A stretch of DNA of 44,186 bases from JAOABV01 sp039801465 (lineage in GTDB: Bacteria > Hydrothermota > Tepidihabitantia > Tepidihabitantales > CAIPLT01). Positions 1 through 8,153 of this stretch are shown here, piece after piece. The translations under genes and the position numbers were made by a program. The stretch is from contig JBDRUT010000013.1 of NCBI GenBank assembly GCA_039801465.1, positions 1 to 44,186 of the forward strand. Reading direction: 5' to 3'. The notes beneath the pieces are model-generated. The model did no database searches and had not been told where the DNA came from. It worked only from the letters and a program-made list of their open reading frames with translations. Each line of letters opens with the position of its first letter. Within the stretch, counting starts at the first letter, position 1.

Positions 1-786
1 ACAATACTAAATAAAGCACCTGCTGGCACCACAGGCAAACCATGGAAAGACGGCAGTGCAATTGTTGGTATCGGTGGAACAATTTACGGTCTTAAAGGTT
101 CTGACAAATACAACTCATTCTGGGCTTATAACATTTCGGGTACTAACTGGACTGAAATTGAATCCTGTCCACAGAATCATCCGCAAATTAATAAGAAGAC
201 CAAAGTTAAAGACGGTGGCTCAATGGCAACTAATGGCTCTGCTGTGTATATGATTAAAGGCGGTGGCGCACGAGATTTCTGGAAATATGAAATCAGCAAA
301 GGCACATGGGTTCCACTTGAGACAATTCCTCGAGATCCGGTGTTAGGCAAAAAGAGTGTTCCTAAGACCGGCGCAGCATTAGCCTATGGCAATAACTATG
401 TCTATCTCTTAAAAGGTAATAACCTCTTAGAAGTGATGAAATACGGACCAGTCTATGCGGATAAATTAGCATCTGCAATTACACCAACAACTCAAACCGC
501 AATTATGACTTCAGAGATTACAACCAAACTCACCTTCAAATTTGATGTGACACCAAATCCATTTACCAAACTCACGACGATTAGATACACAGTGCCGGTT
601 TCTGGAAAAGTCTCAATCAAACTTTATAATGCAACTGGTAGACTAATTGAGACGATTACTGACAGCAATCTCAATGCTGGATCTTATACCACGACTCTGA
701 ATGCGAAGAATCTTACACAAGGTATCTACTTCTTGAAATATCAAGATGCGAACAATTCCAGCGAAGTCAAACTTATTGTCCAATAA
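1..786 (+). CDS. T9SS-sorted Kelch-like surface/secreted protein (3' part)
   Basis: The reading frame is already open at base 1, so the start lies outside the window; 261 codons and a TAA stop are seen. The visible N-terminal part has Kelch-like beta-propeller pieces (GGTIYGLKGSDKYNSFWAYN, then GSAVYMIKGGGARDFWKYE, then YVYLLKGNN), each a glycine-rich strand followed by an aromatic strand. The last ~85 residues form a typical type A T9SS C-terminal domain: NPFTKLTTIRYTVPVSGKV, then LYNATGRLIETI, then GIYFLKY and a basic/hydrophobic end KLIVQ. In T9SS organisms this domain directs export across the outer membrane and is removed by PorU, a homologue of which is encoded at 17715-21791. Ligand and exact role cannot be told from this fragment. 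Confidence 0.85.
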   Translation, partial: TILNKAPAGTTGKPWKDGSAIVGIGGTIYGLKGSDKYNSFWAYNISGTNWTEIESCPQNHPQINKKTKVKDGGSMATNGSAVYMIKGGGARDFWKYEISKGTWVPLETIPRDPVLGKKSVPKTGAALAYGNNYVYLLKGNNLLEVMKYGPVYADKLASAITPTTQTAIMTSEITTKLTFKFDVTPNPFTKLTTIRYTVPVSGKVSIKLYNATGRLIETITDSNLNAGSYTTTLNAKNLTQGIYFLKYQDANNSSEVKLIVQ

Positions 787-828
787 TTAAGAATTTGTTT
801 GGCGCCTAAAGGTGTCAGACCAAAACTA

Positions 829-860
829 AGGGGAGCGAGTTTTCGCTCCCCTGTTTTTTA
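829..860 (+). terminator. Rho-independent terminator after the T9SS cargo gene
   Basis: A perfect 10-bp stem (AGGGGAGCGA at 829-838 with TCGCTCCCCT at 843-852) closes a 4-base GTTT loop and is followed by a T-rich tail at 854-859. It lies 43 bases after the stop codon at 786. Confidence 0.92.
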
Positions 861-1691
861 TTGGTAACACGCTAACCTTTTCCAAGCACTCAAGAAGTAT
901 AGGGCTAGGGTCGGGCTAGCCCTATGTTAGCCCAATCCTAACATAATGCGTACAATATCGTACCCGATACTCGGCATACTAAGTCGCCTAACAGTTAGCC
1001 CAATTTGTCTGTTATAATGTCTTAAAGTATCTGTTTTTATAACCCAAATACACAAATTCTGAGAATACATCGTAAAAAGCATCCTCTTTTACTTAATCAG
1101 TTGTTTATCAAACCACCTAAAAGAAAATATAACAGAGAATTTAAAGTTAAATCAAATATAAGTATTGTTGGAATACTCGTATCTGTAAACCGTCAATCAA
1201 ACTGAATTCGTCTCATTTCACTTTTCTTTGCATCAAAATAATATTCTACTCTTTTATCTGCTGGACTATAAAAAATATGCGCGACAGTTCAACTCTATAC
1301 AAATTAGGACTTGTATGTATTAGATTTTGAAATGATGAATAGATAAATGTTCAAAACTGATTTTTATTTATCGGTAATACATAGCTACAAAGCCAGTTAT
1401 TGCCAACCCCATGTTCAAAACTATAAAAATTATAGACACCTTCGATTTTTTTTCATATAATACAAAGAACAATATTATGTTTAAATAATCTTCTGGTCAA
1501 GATAATAAAACTATAGTGTTTAACCAAAATGGATGTTATTTTTTAGATATGATTTATGTCAAATTTCAATTCATCGTAGGGATAAAATATTTCTCAATAT
1601 CTGTTCTTTGGAAGTTTCTCAACAAAATAATCTTAATCGACTTATTGCTCAGTATGAAAGTCATTTGAGTACATTTTAAGACAAAATCGCT
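861..1691. other. Gene-poor intergenic region with two adjacent hairpins
   Basis: About 830 bases without a convincing gene. Two hairpins sit back to back, each with an 8-bp perfect stem and 7-base loop: 901-908 with 916-923, and 923-930 with 938-945. No T-run follows, so they are not obvious terminators. A 12-mer ATGTTCAAAACT occurs at 1347-1358 and again at 1411-1422. An open frame at 1533-1679 (48 residues, ending ESHLSTF) stops 12 bases before the next gene. It has no ribosome-binding site or recognisable family and may be a decayed gene end. Confidence 0.5.
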
Positions 1692-2567
1692 ATGAAGATT
1701 CTTCCGGTTGCTTTTGATAGTTTAGGCACAAGAGCAATGGCAACTTATATTGAAACTGATGATGTAAAAATATTTATTGACCCTTCAGTCCGATTAGCAC
1801 CACTTCGTTATAATTTACCACCCCATCCTATAGAAATAAAAAGAAAAGATGAACATTGGCAACAGATTGTTGATTTGGCACAAGGTTGTGATATTATCAT
1901 TATTACCCATTATCATTATGACCATCACAATCCTGATTTTCCGGACTTGTTTCGAGATAAAACTCTTATTATCAAACACCCTACAGAAAATATTAATCAA
2001 AGCCAAAAGGAACGTGCCCGGGTCTTTCTGGAACGAATCGATTCTCAAGTTAAAAAAATTGAAATTGCTGACGGTAAAAATTTCAATTTTAATGACACTA
2101 AAATTCACTGCTCACCCGCTGTGTATCATGGAACATCTCATCATTTAGGTTATGTGTTTGAGGTCTTTATTGAAAATGCGACTGAAAAATTGCTTTTCAC
2201 TTCAGATATTTGCGGTATTCCTGATGAAAGCCACCTGCCTTTTATCATTCAAAATAATCCCGACATAATTATTTGTGATGGACCTTCTTTATATCTTAAA
2301 GGCTATCGGTATTCTGATACTGCGTGGAATAATTCATTAGTCCATATGGTAAAGATTATACACGAGACTGATGTCAAAACTCTTATTGTTGACCACCATT
2401 TAACCCGAGATTTAAAATATCAGGATTATTATAAAGAGATAGAAGATTTGCTAAAAAATGCTAACATTTCCCGAGAAATTAAATTAATTACTGCAGCAGA
2501 ATTTGTAGGAAAGCAAATAGATTTATTAGAAGCCCGACGAAAAGAACTCTACAAGTATTATAGATAA
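1692..2567 (+). CDS. UPF0282-type metallo-beta-lactamase-fold hydrolase
   Basis: A 291-residue protein of the metallo-beta-lactamase fold. The metal-binding signature THYHYDHH lies near residue 73, followed by FTSDICG (second-metal aspartate region) near 170 and VDHHLTRD near 235. Overall pattern (N-terminal LGTRAMATYIETDDVKIFID, long YHG/LGYVFE central part) matches the UPF0282 family, best known from archaea, whose substrate is not established. Length agrees with the family. There is no Shine-Dalgarno sequence before the ATG. It stands alone on the plus strand, converging on the SLBB protein with a 4-base gap. Function beyond metal-dependent hydrolase is not assigned. Confidence 0.8.
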   Translation: MKILPVAFDSLGTRAMATYIETDDVKIFIDPSVRLAPLRYNLPPHPIEIKRKDEHWQQIVDLAQGCDIIIITHYHYDHHNPDFPDLFRDKTLIIKHPTENINQSQKERARVFLERIDSQVKKIEIADGKNFNFNDTKIHCSPAVYHGTSHHLGYVFEVFIENATEKLLFTSDICGIPDESHLPFIIQNNPDIIICDGPSLYLKGYRYSDTAWNNSLVHMVKIIHETDVKTLIVDHHLTRDLKYQDYYKEIEDLLKNANISREIKLITAAEFVGKQIDLLEARRKELYKYYR

Positions 2568-2571
2568 AAAA

Positions 2572-3837
2572 TTATCTGGATGCTCTTAAATAGAGTAAGG
2601 CGGTTGCAATAGGAATTGCAATTGCACTGATGACAGTGGCATAATCCTGCCACCACTTAAATGTAATTCTGGGAACAAATATAATATCACCCGGCTCAAC
2701 AATTGGGTCCTTTTTTAGCGAGATTCTCCTTTGGCCTCTTCGTAAATAAGCCTTACGCATATTAGCATAATTTGTTGGACCTGCTGCCTGGCCAATATAA
2801 TCACTGCTTTTTAGATTAGGAGAAAATAGAAATGCGCCAGGGTTATGAACCTCACCCTGAACATAGACCAATGTATTCAAAGGCGGTATAACTAAAATGT
2901 CTCCATTACACATAATCAAGTCTTTGGTTGAGTCGTATTCAAAGATTACTTTATATAAATCGATTGGGATTTTCATGCGATGTTTACCATTTAGTTCCAA
3001 TCGTTCAATATAACCAGCCGTCAGGTCAGCCCAAGGTGTAATACCACCCGCTTTGGTTATCATATCCGATATACGGTCATTTGGTTTTAATTCATAAACT
3101 CCCTCAGAAATCCGTTCTTTCTCTGTGGTTAAAACGGAGTGTCTTAGTTTTGTTTCACCTCTACCAAATACCGCACCCTTAACCGTAACGATTCCCTGAA
3201 CTTTAGGAACTATTATTATGTCGCCGGTTTCAACAAATGGGTTATTTGTCAAATCTCCGGTTCGTTCAAATTTTTCTAAATCAACAGTTCGATTTTCATT
3301 ACCCTGCCGAACTAATTTGATATTCGCTTTGGAACCGATTGAAGTTAAACCGCCGGCTTTACTTATTACTTGAGACACCCTTTCTACAGGCGAAACATAA
3401 TAGACTCCAGGGTTTTGAACCTCACCGCTAACAAAGACTGCTCCTTGTCGCATTGAAGTCAGCGTTAATTTTACGGAAACTGATTTTAAGTAATTGTTAA
3501 ACACATTAGACAATGTTTCTTGTGCTGATTTTATTGTTAATCCAGAAATCCTTATAGTATTAACCACATCATAGCGCGGAATAACTAAACCCTGGTCACT
3601 AATGGTTGAACCGACCGGAATATTAATTGTTACTTTACCCTCATAGGTTACGGTTGTATGATAGGAATAATTGGTTTTGCCGGTTATGGTTACCAACAGA
3701 CCATCGCCAGGAAAAAGCTTATATTCTTCAGAAATAATTGGCGATTCTAATCCGATAACTTCGGGTGAAGTTGTTGCTTCCGAACCAGTTCCAGCAATTT
3801 GTCCCAAGTAAAAAAAAGCTAATAGTAATTTAATCAT
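2572..3837 (-). CDS. SLBB-domain polysaccharide export protein (Wza-like)
   Basis: 421 residues. A short hydrophobic N-terminal signal (about residues 1-16) is followed by a polysaccharide export domain beginning at YKLFPGDGLLVTITG (about 39-53). Then come repeated SLBB modules, recognisable by VFVSGEVQNPGVYYV (~135), VTVKGAVF (~217) and VYVQGEVHNPGAFLF (~325), each ending in a GDIIIVP/GDIIFVP strand. A C-terminal hydrophobic helix (about 398-416) resembles the membrane helix that closes Wza-type channels. There is no lipobox cysteine, unlike E. coli Wza. The family forms the outer-membrane/periplasmic exit for capsule or exopolysaccharide. The gene is 56 bases downstream of the spermidine synthase-like gene on the same strand; a cognate chain-length kinase is not in the window. 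Confidence 0.85.
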   Translation of the reverse strand: MIKLLLAFFYLGQIAGTGSEATTSPEVIGLESPIISEEYKLFPGDGLLVTITGKTNYSYHTTVTYEGKVTINIPVGSTISDQGLVIPRYDVVNTIRISGLTIKSAQETLSNVFNNYLKSVSVKLTLTSMRQGAVFVSGEVQNPGVYYVSPVERVSQVISKAGGLTSIGSKANIKLVRQGNENRTVDLEKFERTGDLTNNPFVETGDIIIVPKVQGIVTVKGAVFGRGETKLRHSVLTTEKERISEGVYELKPNDRISDMITKAGGITPWADLTAGYIERLELNGKHRMKIPIDLYKVIFEYDSTKDLIMCNGDILVIPPLNTLVYVQGEVHNPGAFLFSPNLKSSDYIGQAAGPTNYANMRKAYLRRGQRRISLKKDPIVEPGDIIFVPRITFKWWQDYATVISAIAIPIATALLYLRASR

Positions 3838-3893
3838 TATACAGACTCAATTTTTACAACTATTATTCCATCTCAGTTTCTTATATTACTATT

Positions 3894-6158
3894 CTATTTT
3901 ATAGAAAAAGCCTTGCCTGTCAATACTAACAGCATACTCATTATCTTCAATCCTAATGCCAAGATAAGAGTTTGATAAATACCGATAATAGGGATAAAAA
4001 CTGCGGAAATTAAAATCGCGCTGATAAATCCACCCAACAAATCTGCTGCATATAAACTGCCTGCAGTTTCTGACACTAATCGTTCATATTTCCTTAAAAA
4101 TCTGTCTTGAGAATCAATTGCAGTTAATTTTGGCTGGTAATAAATCCGAGTTGATAATGGATATTCTATTCCTGTAAAAATACCTGCAATAAACAGAGAG
4201 AGATAAAAATTTATTGAAGAATTGAAAAACCCAGGATAAGTTTTATTCTCGAGACTTAATATCATTAATATAATAAATCCAATCAATATCAATTCTGCAA
4301 AAAGCAGATGCTTAATTTTAACATTACTGATTCGGGAACCGAGCAAACCACCCAGCACATTACCCCAAATAAATACTGTTAAAAGTATACTAATCTGATA
4401 ATAGAGATAGCCATAACGAATCTGAAATCCCAAAGACAAAATCAGAGTAAAAATCATTGCGGAAACACCTGTTGTAAAAACAGTAATCGGCAGAAACATC
4501 TTATGCTGACGTTTTGTAAAAAGCAAAAAAACAATAAATGCAATCATTAGAAGAATAAAGATTGTTTTCAAATTGATTTTTGTCACAAAAGATAGTATCG
4601 CGCGCAATGATGGATTAGCTATTGTATTCCAATAAACCAGACTGTAAAATAACCCAATTGGATGTCCGTCTTGATTCAAGAGTATCTGATTTTTATCTTT
4701 AGACCGGAGTGATTCTTTCAACCAATCCTGCCAATAATTATCAATCCGATGTCGAATATAATTTAAACTAAACAAATTGGTCTTAACTTGCCGTTGTTGT
4801 AATCTTTGAAATAGTGTTTCGGGAACCAAAGAATTAGACCAATTTATTTCAGCAATAGAATTAGACCATAAATAGAGATTAAAATCGCCCGGTATGATTA
4901 TCATATTAGCAAAGACACTCTTACAAGTTATAAGATGCGAATTTATCACATTACATAACTCAGGATTAATATAACTTAAAGAGCCATTCGATATCGTTGA
5001 CAAAATACCATTAGGATTTAATTTGTCTTTACAAATTACATAAAACTCTTTAGTAAAAAACCGGTTTATTTGTAAGGTTAAAGGCGAAAGAAAATTAATA
5101 AATATTACATCATACTTTTCCTGACACTTATTCAAAAAAGTCCGTGCATCAATGTTTATTGTTTTAACTCTCGGGTCGAATAATTCTTGATTGGTTAACG
5201 ATGTTGGAAATTTTTTAACAATTTCAATTAAGTTGGGATCTAACTCAAGATAATCGATTCGTTCCACTGGATGTTTCAAAATTTCAGCAAGAACACCTCC
5301 GATACCACCGCTAACAAGCAGAACTTTTTTGGGCGCAAAATGAGACAGCATTGTAAAATGAACATAATCTTCAACAAAATTTATGTCCGGATAAGGCGTT
5401 AAAAGACTCGGAACACCATCAATCAAGAAAGTATACTGCTCTTCTCGCCTCAGAACCTTAATATTACTATAAGTAGTATTAGTTGAGAGTAAAACTTCAT
5501 AATTACGATAGTTACGTTTATTGAGCCAATATTCAAGTGAAGAGGCAAAAAAGAAAAGAACAGCAAATACTAAGATTAAGACATAATTAAAAACCCATAT
5601 ATTTTTTATTAAAACCGCGACCGCAATAAAATTTATAATTGAGATAATAAAAGCGATCTGTAAAGAAGAGAAATTATGAATTAAAATAAAGGCGATGAGT
5701 ATTCCACCAATAATAGTGCCAAGGTTTTCAAAGATATAAACATAACCCGGAACTTTAGACTTTGCGTGATAAGCGGTTGTTAATATCGAAACACTTAAAG
5801 GGAAAAGTGCACCGTGAATGAAGCTCACAGGAAATAAAATAATAAATGAAGCAATAAACATTACAGAAAAAGTTATGATTTCACCCGGTACATTTCCGAC
5901 AATTATTTTTAACATCATTGCCGCAACCACTGCTAGCGGTAATAAAAGACCAAAACTTATGGTGATTAATCGGTAGAAATTAAGAGAAATTTTTATCTTG
6001 CCTGCTATATAACTTCCCAGAGCTTCAGCCAGAAGCCAATTTCCTAAAACAAATCCAATAGATAATTCATTTCCCTGAAAACTTACTAATAGTTCCCGAA
6101 TCAAAGTAATTTGAGCAATAATACCAGAAGCACCAATTACAATAATGAACAATGGCAT
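3894..6158 (-). CDS. Membrane-fused spermidine synthase-like protein
   Basis: 754 residues. The N-terminal third holds about six to seven transmembrane helices. A central soluble domain with a SAM-dependent methyltransferase-like Rossmann fold follows (VLLVSGGIGGVLAEILKHP, then YLELDPNLIEIV, then INIDARTFL), as in spermidine/spermine synthases. The C-terminal third is again multi-helix membrane protein. This matches the fused MFS/spermidine synthase proteins. Whether it makes a polyamine is uncertain: the glycine-rich loop and the acidic YLELDP are present but the usual catalytic context is not clear. An agmatinase homologue is encoded at 33884-34711, so polyamine metabolism is plausible but the link is only inferred. 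The start is supported by a promoter 5 bases upstream. Confidence 0.8.
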   Translation of the reverse strand: MPLFIIVIGASGIIAQITLIRELLVSFQGNELSIGFVLGNWLLAEALGSYIAGKIKISLNFYRLITISFGLLLPLAVVAAMMLKIIVGNVPGEIITFSVMFIASFIILFPVSFIHGALFPLSVSILTTAYHAKSKVPGYVYIFENLGTIIGGILIAFILIHNFSSLQIAFIISIINFIAVAVLIKNIWVFNYVLILVFAVLFFFASSLEYWLNKRNYRNYEVLLSTNTTYSNIKVLRREEQYTFLIDGVPSLLTPYPDINFVEDYVHFTMLSHFAPKKVLLVSGGIGGVLAEILKHPVERIDYLELDPNLIEIVKKFPTSLTNQELFDPRVKTINIDARTFLNKCQEKYDVIFINFLSPLTLQINRFFTKEFYVICKDKLNPNGILSTISNGSLSYINPELCNVINSHLITCKSVFANMIIIPGDFNLYLWSNSIAEINWSNSLVPETLFQRLQQRQVKTNLFSLNYIRHRIDNYWQDWLKESLRSKDKNQILLNQDGHPIGLFYSLVYWNTIANPSLRAILSFVTKINLKTIFILLMIAFIVFLLFTKRQHKMFLPITVFTTGVSAMIFTLILSLGFQIRYGYLYYQISILLTVFIWGNVLGGLLGSRISNVKIKHLLFAELILIGFIILMILSLENKTYPGFFNSSINFYLSLFIAGIFTGIEYPLSTRIYYQPKLTAIDSQDRFLRKYERLVSETAGSLYAADLLGGFISAILISAVFIPIIGIYQTLILALGLKIMSMLLVLTGKAFSIK

Positions 6159-6163
6159 ACTAA

Positions 6164-6191
6164 AGAATATTAATAAGCATCAACCTGTCAA
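6164..6191 (-). promoter_or_regulatory. Promoter for the spermidine synthase-like gene, near-leaderless
   Basis: On the minus strand TTGACA (6186-6191), a 16-base spacer and TATTCT (6164-6169) precede the ATG at 6158 by only 5 bases. Transcription would start at or inside the first codons, so the mRNA would have essentially no leader. The -10 is imperfect. Confidence 0.5.
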
Positions 6192-6606
6192 TGTCTTTTC
6201 TACAATGTACCCAAGGGACACTATACAGTATATGATATGATTATGTGAAACATTTTGTTAATTAATTTAGCAAAAGTTATCTTCAAACATTTGTTTACAG
6301 ATAGACACTATGCAAAATACAGCCTTTTTTAATAATAATAAGAAGAAGATTCTAAAAATTGAGACGGTTAAGATGAATAAAGTAAACAGTAGAATTAGGA
6401 CCTTGAATGTGGTATTTTGTCTTAGTATCGTACTTTTCCCCTTATTACTTCGAATAAATAATTATATATTCATTGTTTTTTACTTCATTTTTTATAAGAA
6501 GTAATTATTTTTAGGCTAAATATTTTCTGGGATCAAACCGAAGTCAAATTAGCCATTTAATAAATTATATATTTTTATTATATTAATGGTAATGAACTAT
6601 CAAATC
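6192..6606. other. Divergent intergenic region, doubtful small ORF
   Basis: AT-rich DNA between the divergent spermidine synthase-like gene and glmM. An open frame at 6310-6504 (+) would give a 64-residue basic peptide with one hydrophobic helix (VVFCLSIVLFPLLL near residue 34). It has no ribosome-binding site and no family I recognise; composition is that of the AT-rich surroundings, so I do not call it a gene. Confidence 0.4.
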
Positions 6607-6635
6607 TTGACCAGATATTATTTTTCCCTTACAAT
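6607..6635 (+). promoter_or_regulatory. glmM promoter, predicted leaderless start
   Basis: TTGACC (6607-6612), a 17-base spacer and TACAAT (6630-6635) are followed by 6 bases and then the GTG start at 6642. The expected transcription start coincides with the start codon, so the mRNA should be leaderless. Confidence 0.65.
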
Positions 6636-6641
6636 TCTTTT

Positions 6642-7979
6642 GTGTCAAAACCGATTTTTACTGTTTCTGGTCTACGGGGAATTGTAGGACAAGATTTATT
6701 GCCAGAACTTGTTACGAATTACGCATTTTCCTTTGGAAGTTTTCTCAAAGCCAAAAAGATTGCGATCGGACGGGACACTCGGCTTTCTGGTCCAATACTT
6801 TTTCATGCAGCAGTAGCTGGTTTATTTTCTGCTGGGTGTAGCGTTTATGATTTTGATATTTGTCCGACACCAGCAATTATTATGATGGTAAAGAAATTGA
6901 ATTTAGATGGCGGTATTCAAATTACGGCAAGCCATAATCCCAAAGAATACAATGGATTGAAATTCATATCTCATCAAGGCACATTACTCTTTGAGGAGCA
7001 GATTGAGCAATTTAAAAAGTACATAGACCACAAAAAAGATAACCTATTTACTACCATCAACTCTTCTGCTTCACTTTACCGAAGAAATATTTTAGATGCT
7101 TATTTACAACAAATCGTTAGTTCAAAATATTTTCGGAACATTCCAAAGAGAAATTTTAGAGTCGGCATTGATAGTTGCAATGGTGCGGCAGAAGAATTTG
7201 CCATAAAATTAGTAAAAATGCTAGGTGCAACTCCAATTAGCATAAAAAAAGATCAAACTATTTTCCCAAGAAAACCGGAACCAACTCCTGGAAATTTACG
7301 AAGATTATCATCTGCAATCCGAAGACAAAAATTAGATTTCGGAATTGCTTTCGACCCTGATGCTGACCGCTTTGCTTGTGTTGATGAACAAGGTATTCCT
7401 TTGTCTGAAGAGGCGTCAGTGCTTTTAGCAATCCAATTTATTTTAGAGCAGAAAAAAGGACCGGTAGTTGTAAATAATTCAACAACAATGGCAGTTGAGG
7501 ACATCTGTAGCAAATTTGGTGTTCCGGTATATCGGTCAAAAGTTGGTGAAGCCAATGTCATAAAGAAAATGCTTGAGATCAAAGCAGTGGTTGGTGGTGA
7601 AGGAAATGGTGGTGTCATTATTCCTGAAATCAACTTAGCACGAGACGGCTTAGTCGCAACCGCATTGTTATTAAAACTTTTGTCAAAAAGAAATTGTCCA
7701 CTTTCAGTGATAAGGAAAGAACTTCCCCAATATTTTATTGAGAAGAAAATAGTTTATAAGTTTTACTCCAATTGGGAAAGCCGCATTCGAAAACATTTCC
7801 GAGATGAACCAAGATTTAAATTTGATACTCAAGATGGCTTGAAAGTTATTGGTGAAAAATTCTGGATTCTAATCAGGAAATCAAGAACTGAGCCAGTTCT
7901 TCGTATTATTGCGGAAAGTAACAGTAAAATTTTAACAAAAAAGCTAATTACGGAGGTGACTGAAAATATTACTTATTAA
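6642..7979 (+). CDS. glmM: Phosphoglucosamine mutase / phosphohexomutase
   Basis: 445 residues of the alpha-D-phosphohexomutase family. The four family signatures appear in order: the phosphoserine loop TASHNP near residue 97, the metal loop DPDADR near 237, the sugar-specificity loop GEGNGGVI near 320 and the phosphate-binding loop RKSRTEPVLR near 415. In this last loop the usual GTEP is RTEP. It starts with GTG and has no Shine-Dalgarno site, fitting a leaderless transcript. The role, converting glucosamine-6-phosphate to glucosamine-1-phosphate for UDP-GlcNAc, is supported by glmS lying just downstream; a phosphomannomutase activity cannot be excluded from sequence alone. The next reading frame begins 15 bases after the stop. 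Confidence 0.88.
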   Translation: MSKPIFTVSGLRGIVGQDLLPELVTNYAFSFGSFLKAKKIAIGRDTRLSGPILFHAAVAGLFSAGCSVYDFDICPTPAIIMMVKKLNLDGGIQITASHNPKEYNGLKFISHQGTLLFEEQIEQFKKYIDHKKDNLFTTINSSASLYRRNILDAYLQQIVSSKYFRNIPKRNFRVGIDSCNGAAEEFAIKLVKMLGATPISIKKDQTIFPRKPEPTPGNLRRLSSAIRRQKLDFGIAFDPDADRFACVDEQGIPLSEEASVLLAIQFILEQKKGPVVVNNSTTMAVEDICSKFGVPVYRSKVGEANVIKKMLEIKAVVGGEGNGGVIIPEINLARDGLVATALLLKLLSKRNCPLSVIRKELPQYFIEKKIVYKFYSNWESRIRKHFRDEPRFKFDTQDGLKVIGEKFWILIRKSRTEPVLRIIAESNSKILTKKLITEVTENITY

Positions 7980-7994
7980 GTTAAATTTTTAATT

Positions 7995-8150
7995 ATGTGT
8001 AGGATTATTGGTTATATGGGCAATCGTAATGCGACGGAAATCATAATGAAGGCTTTGGAGCGTTTAGAATATCGAGGTTATGATTCATGGGACATAGAAG
8101 TTATAAGTGAGAGACTAATCGCTGACATAATAAAAAATATTATAAATTAG
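7995..8150 (+). pseudogene. Truncated duplicate of the glmS 5' end
   Basis: An ATG-initiated frame of 51 codons whose first 31 codons match the start of glmS (8154) at about 86% of bases, offset exactly 159 bases. The protein begins MCRIIGYMGNRNATEIIMKA against MCGIIGYLGNRNATEIIMKG. Most codon differences are synonymous, with G3R, L8M and G20A replacements. Similarity weakens after YDS (Trp where glmS has Cys) and the frame ends at TAG 3 bases before glmS. The nucleophile Cys2 is kept, but the rest of the glutaminase and the whole isomerase domain are absent, so it cannot be a working enzyme. It may be a remnant of a second glmS copy or a short leader ORF. Confidence 0.85.
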
Positions 8151-8153
8151 ATT

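Noticed and set aside
1533..1679. Short open frame just before the UPF0282 gene
   Set aside because: No ribosome-binding site, no recognisable homology; kept only as a comment on the gap.
6310..6504. 64-codon frame with one hydrophobic helix before glmM
   Set aside because: No ribosome-binding site, no family, and composition equals the AT-rich gap; poly-Asn/Lys start looks like random AT-rich translation.
8100..8153. glmS ribozyme or riboswitch before glmS
   Set aside because: The space before glmS is filled by the duplicated coding fragment and there is no room or recognisable conserved core for the ribozyme.
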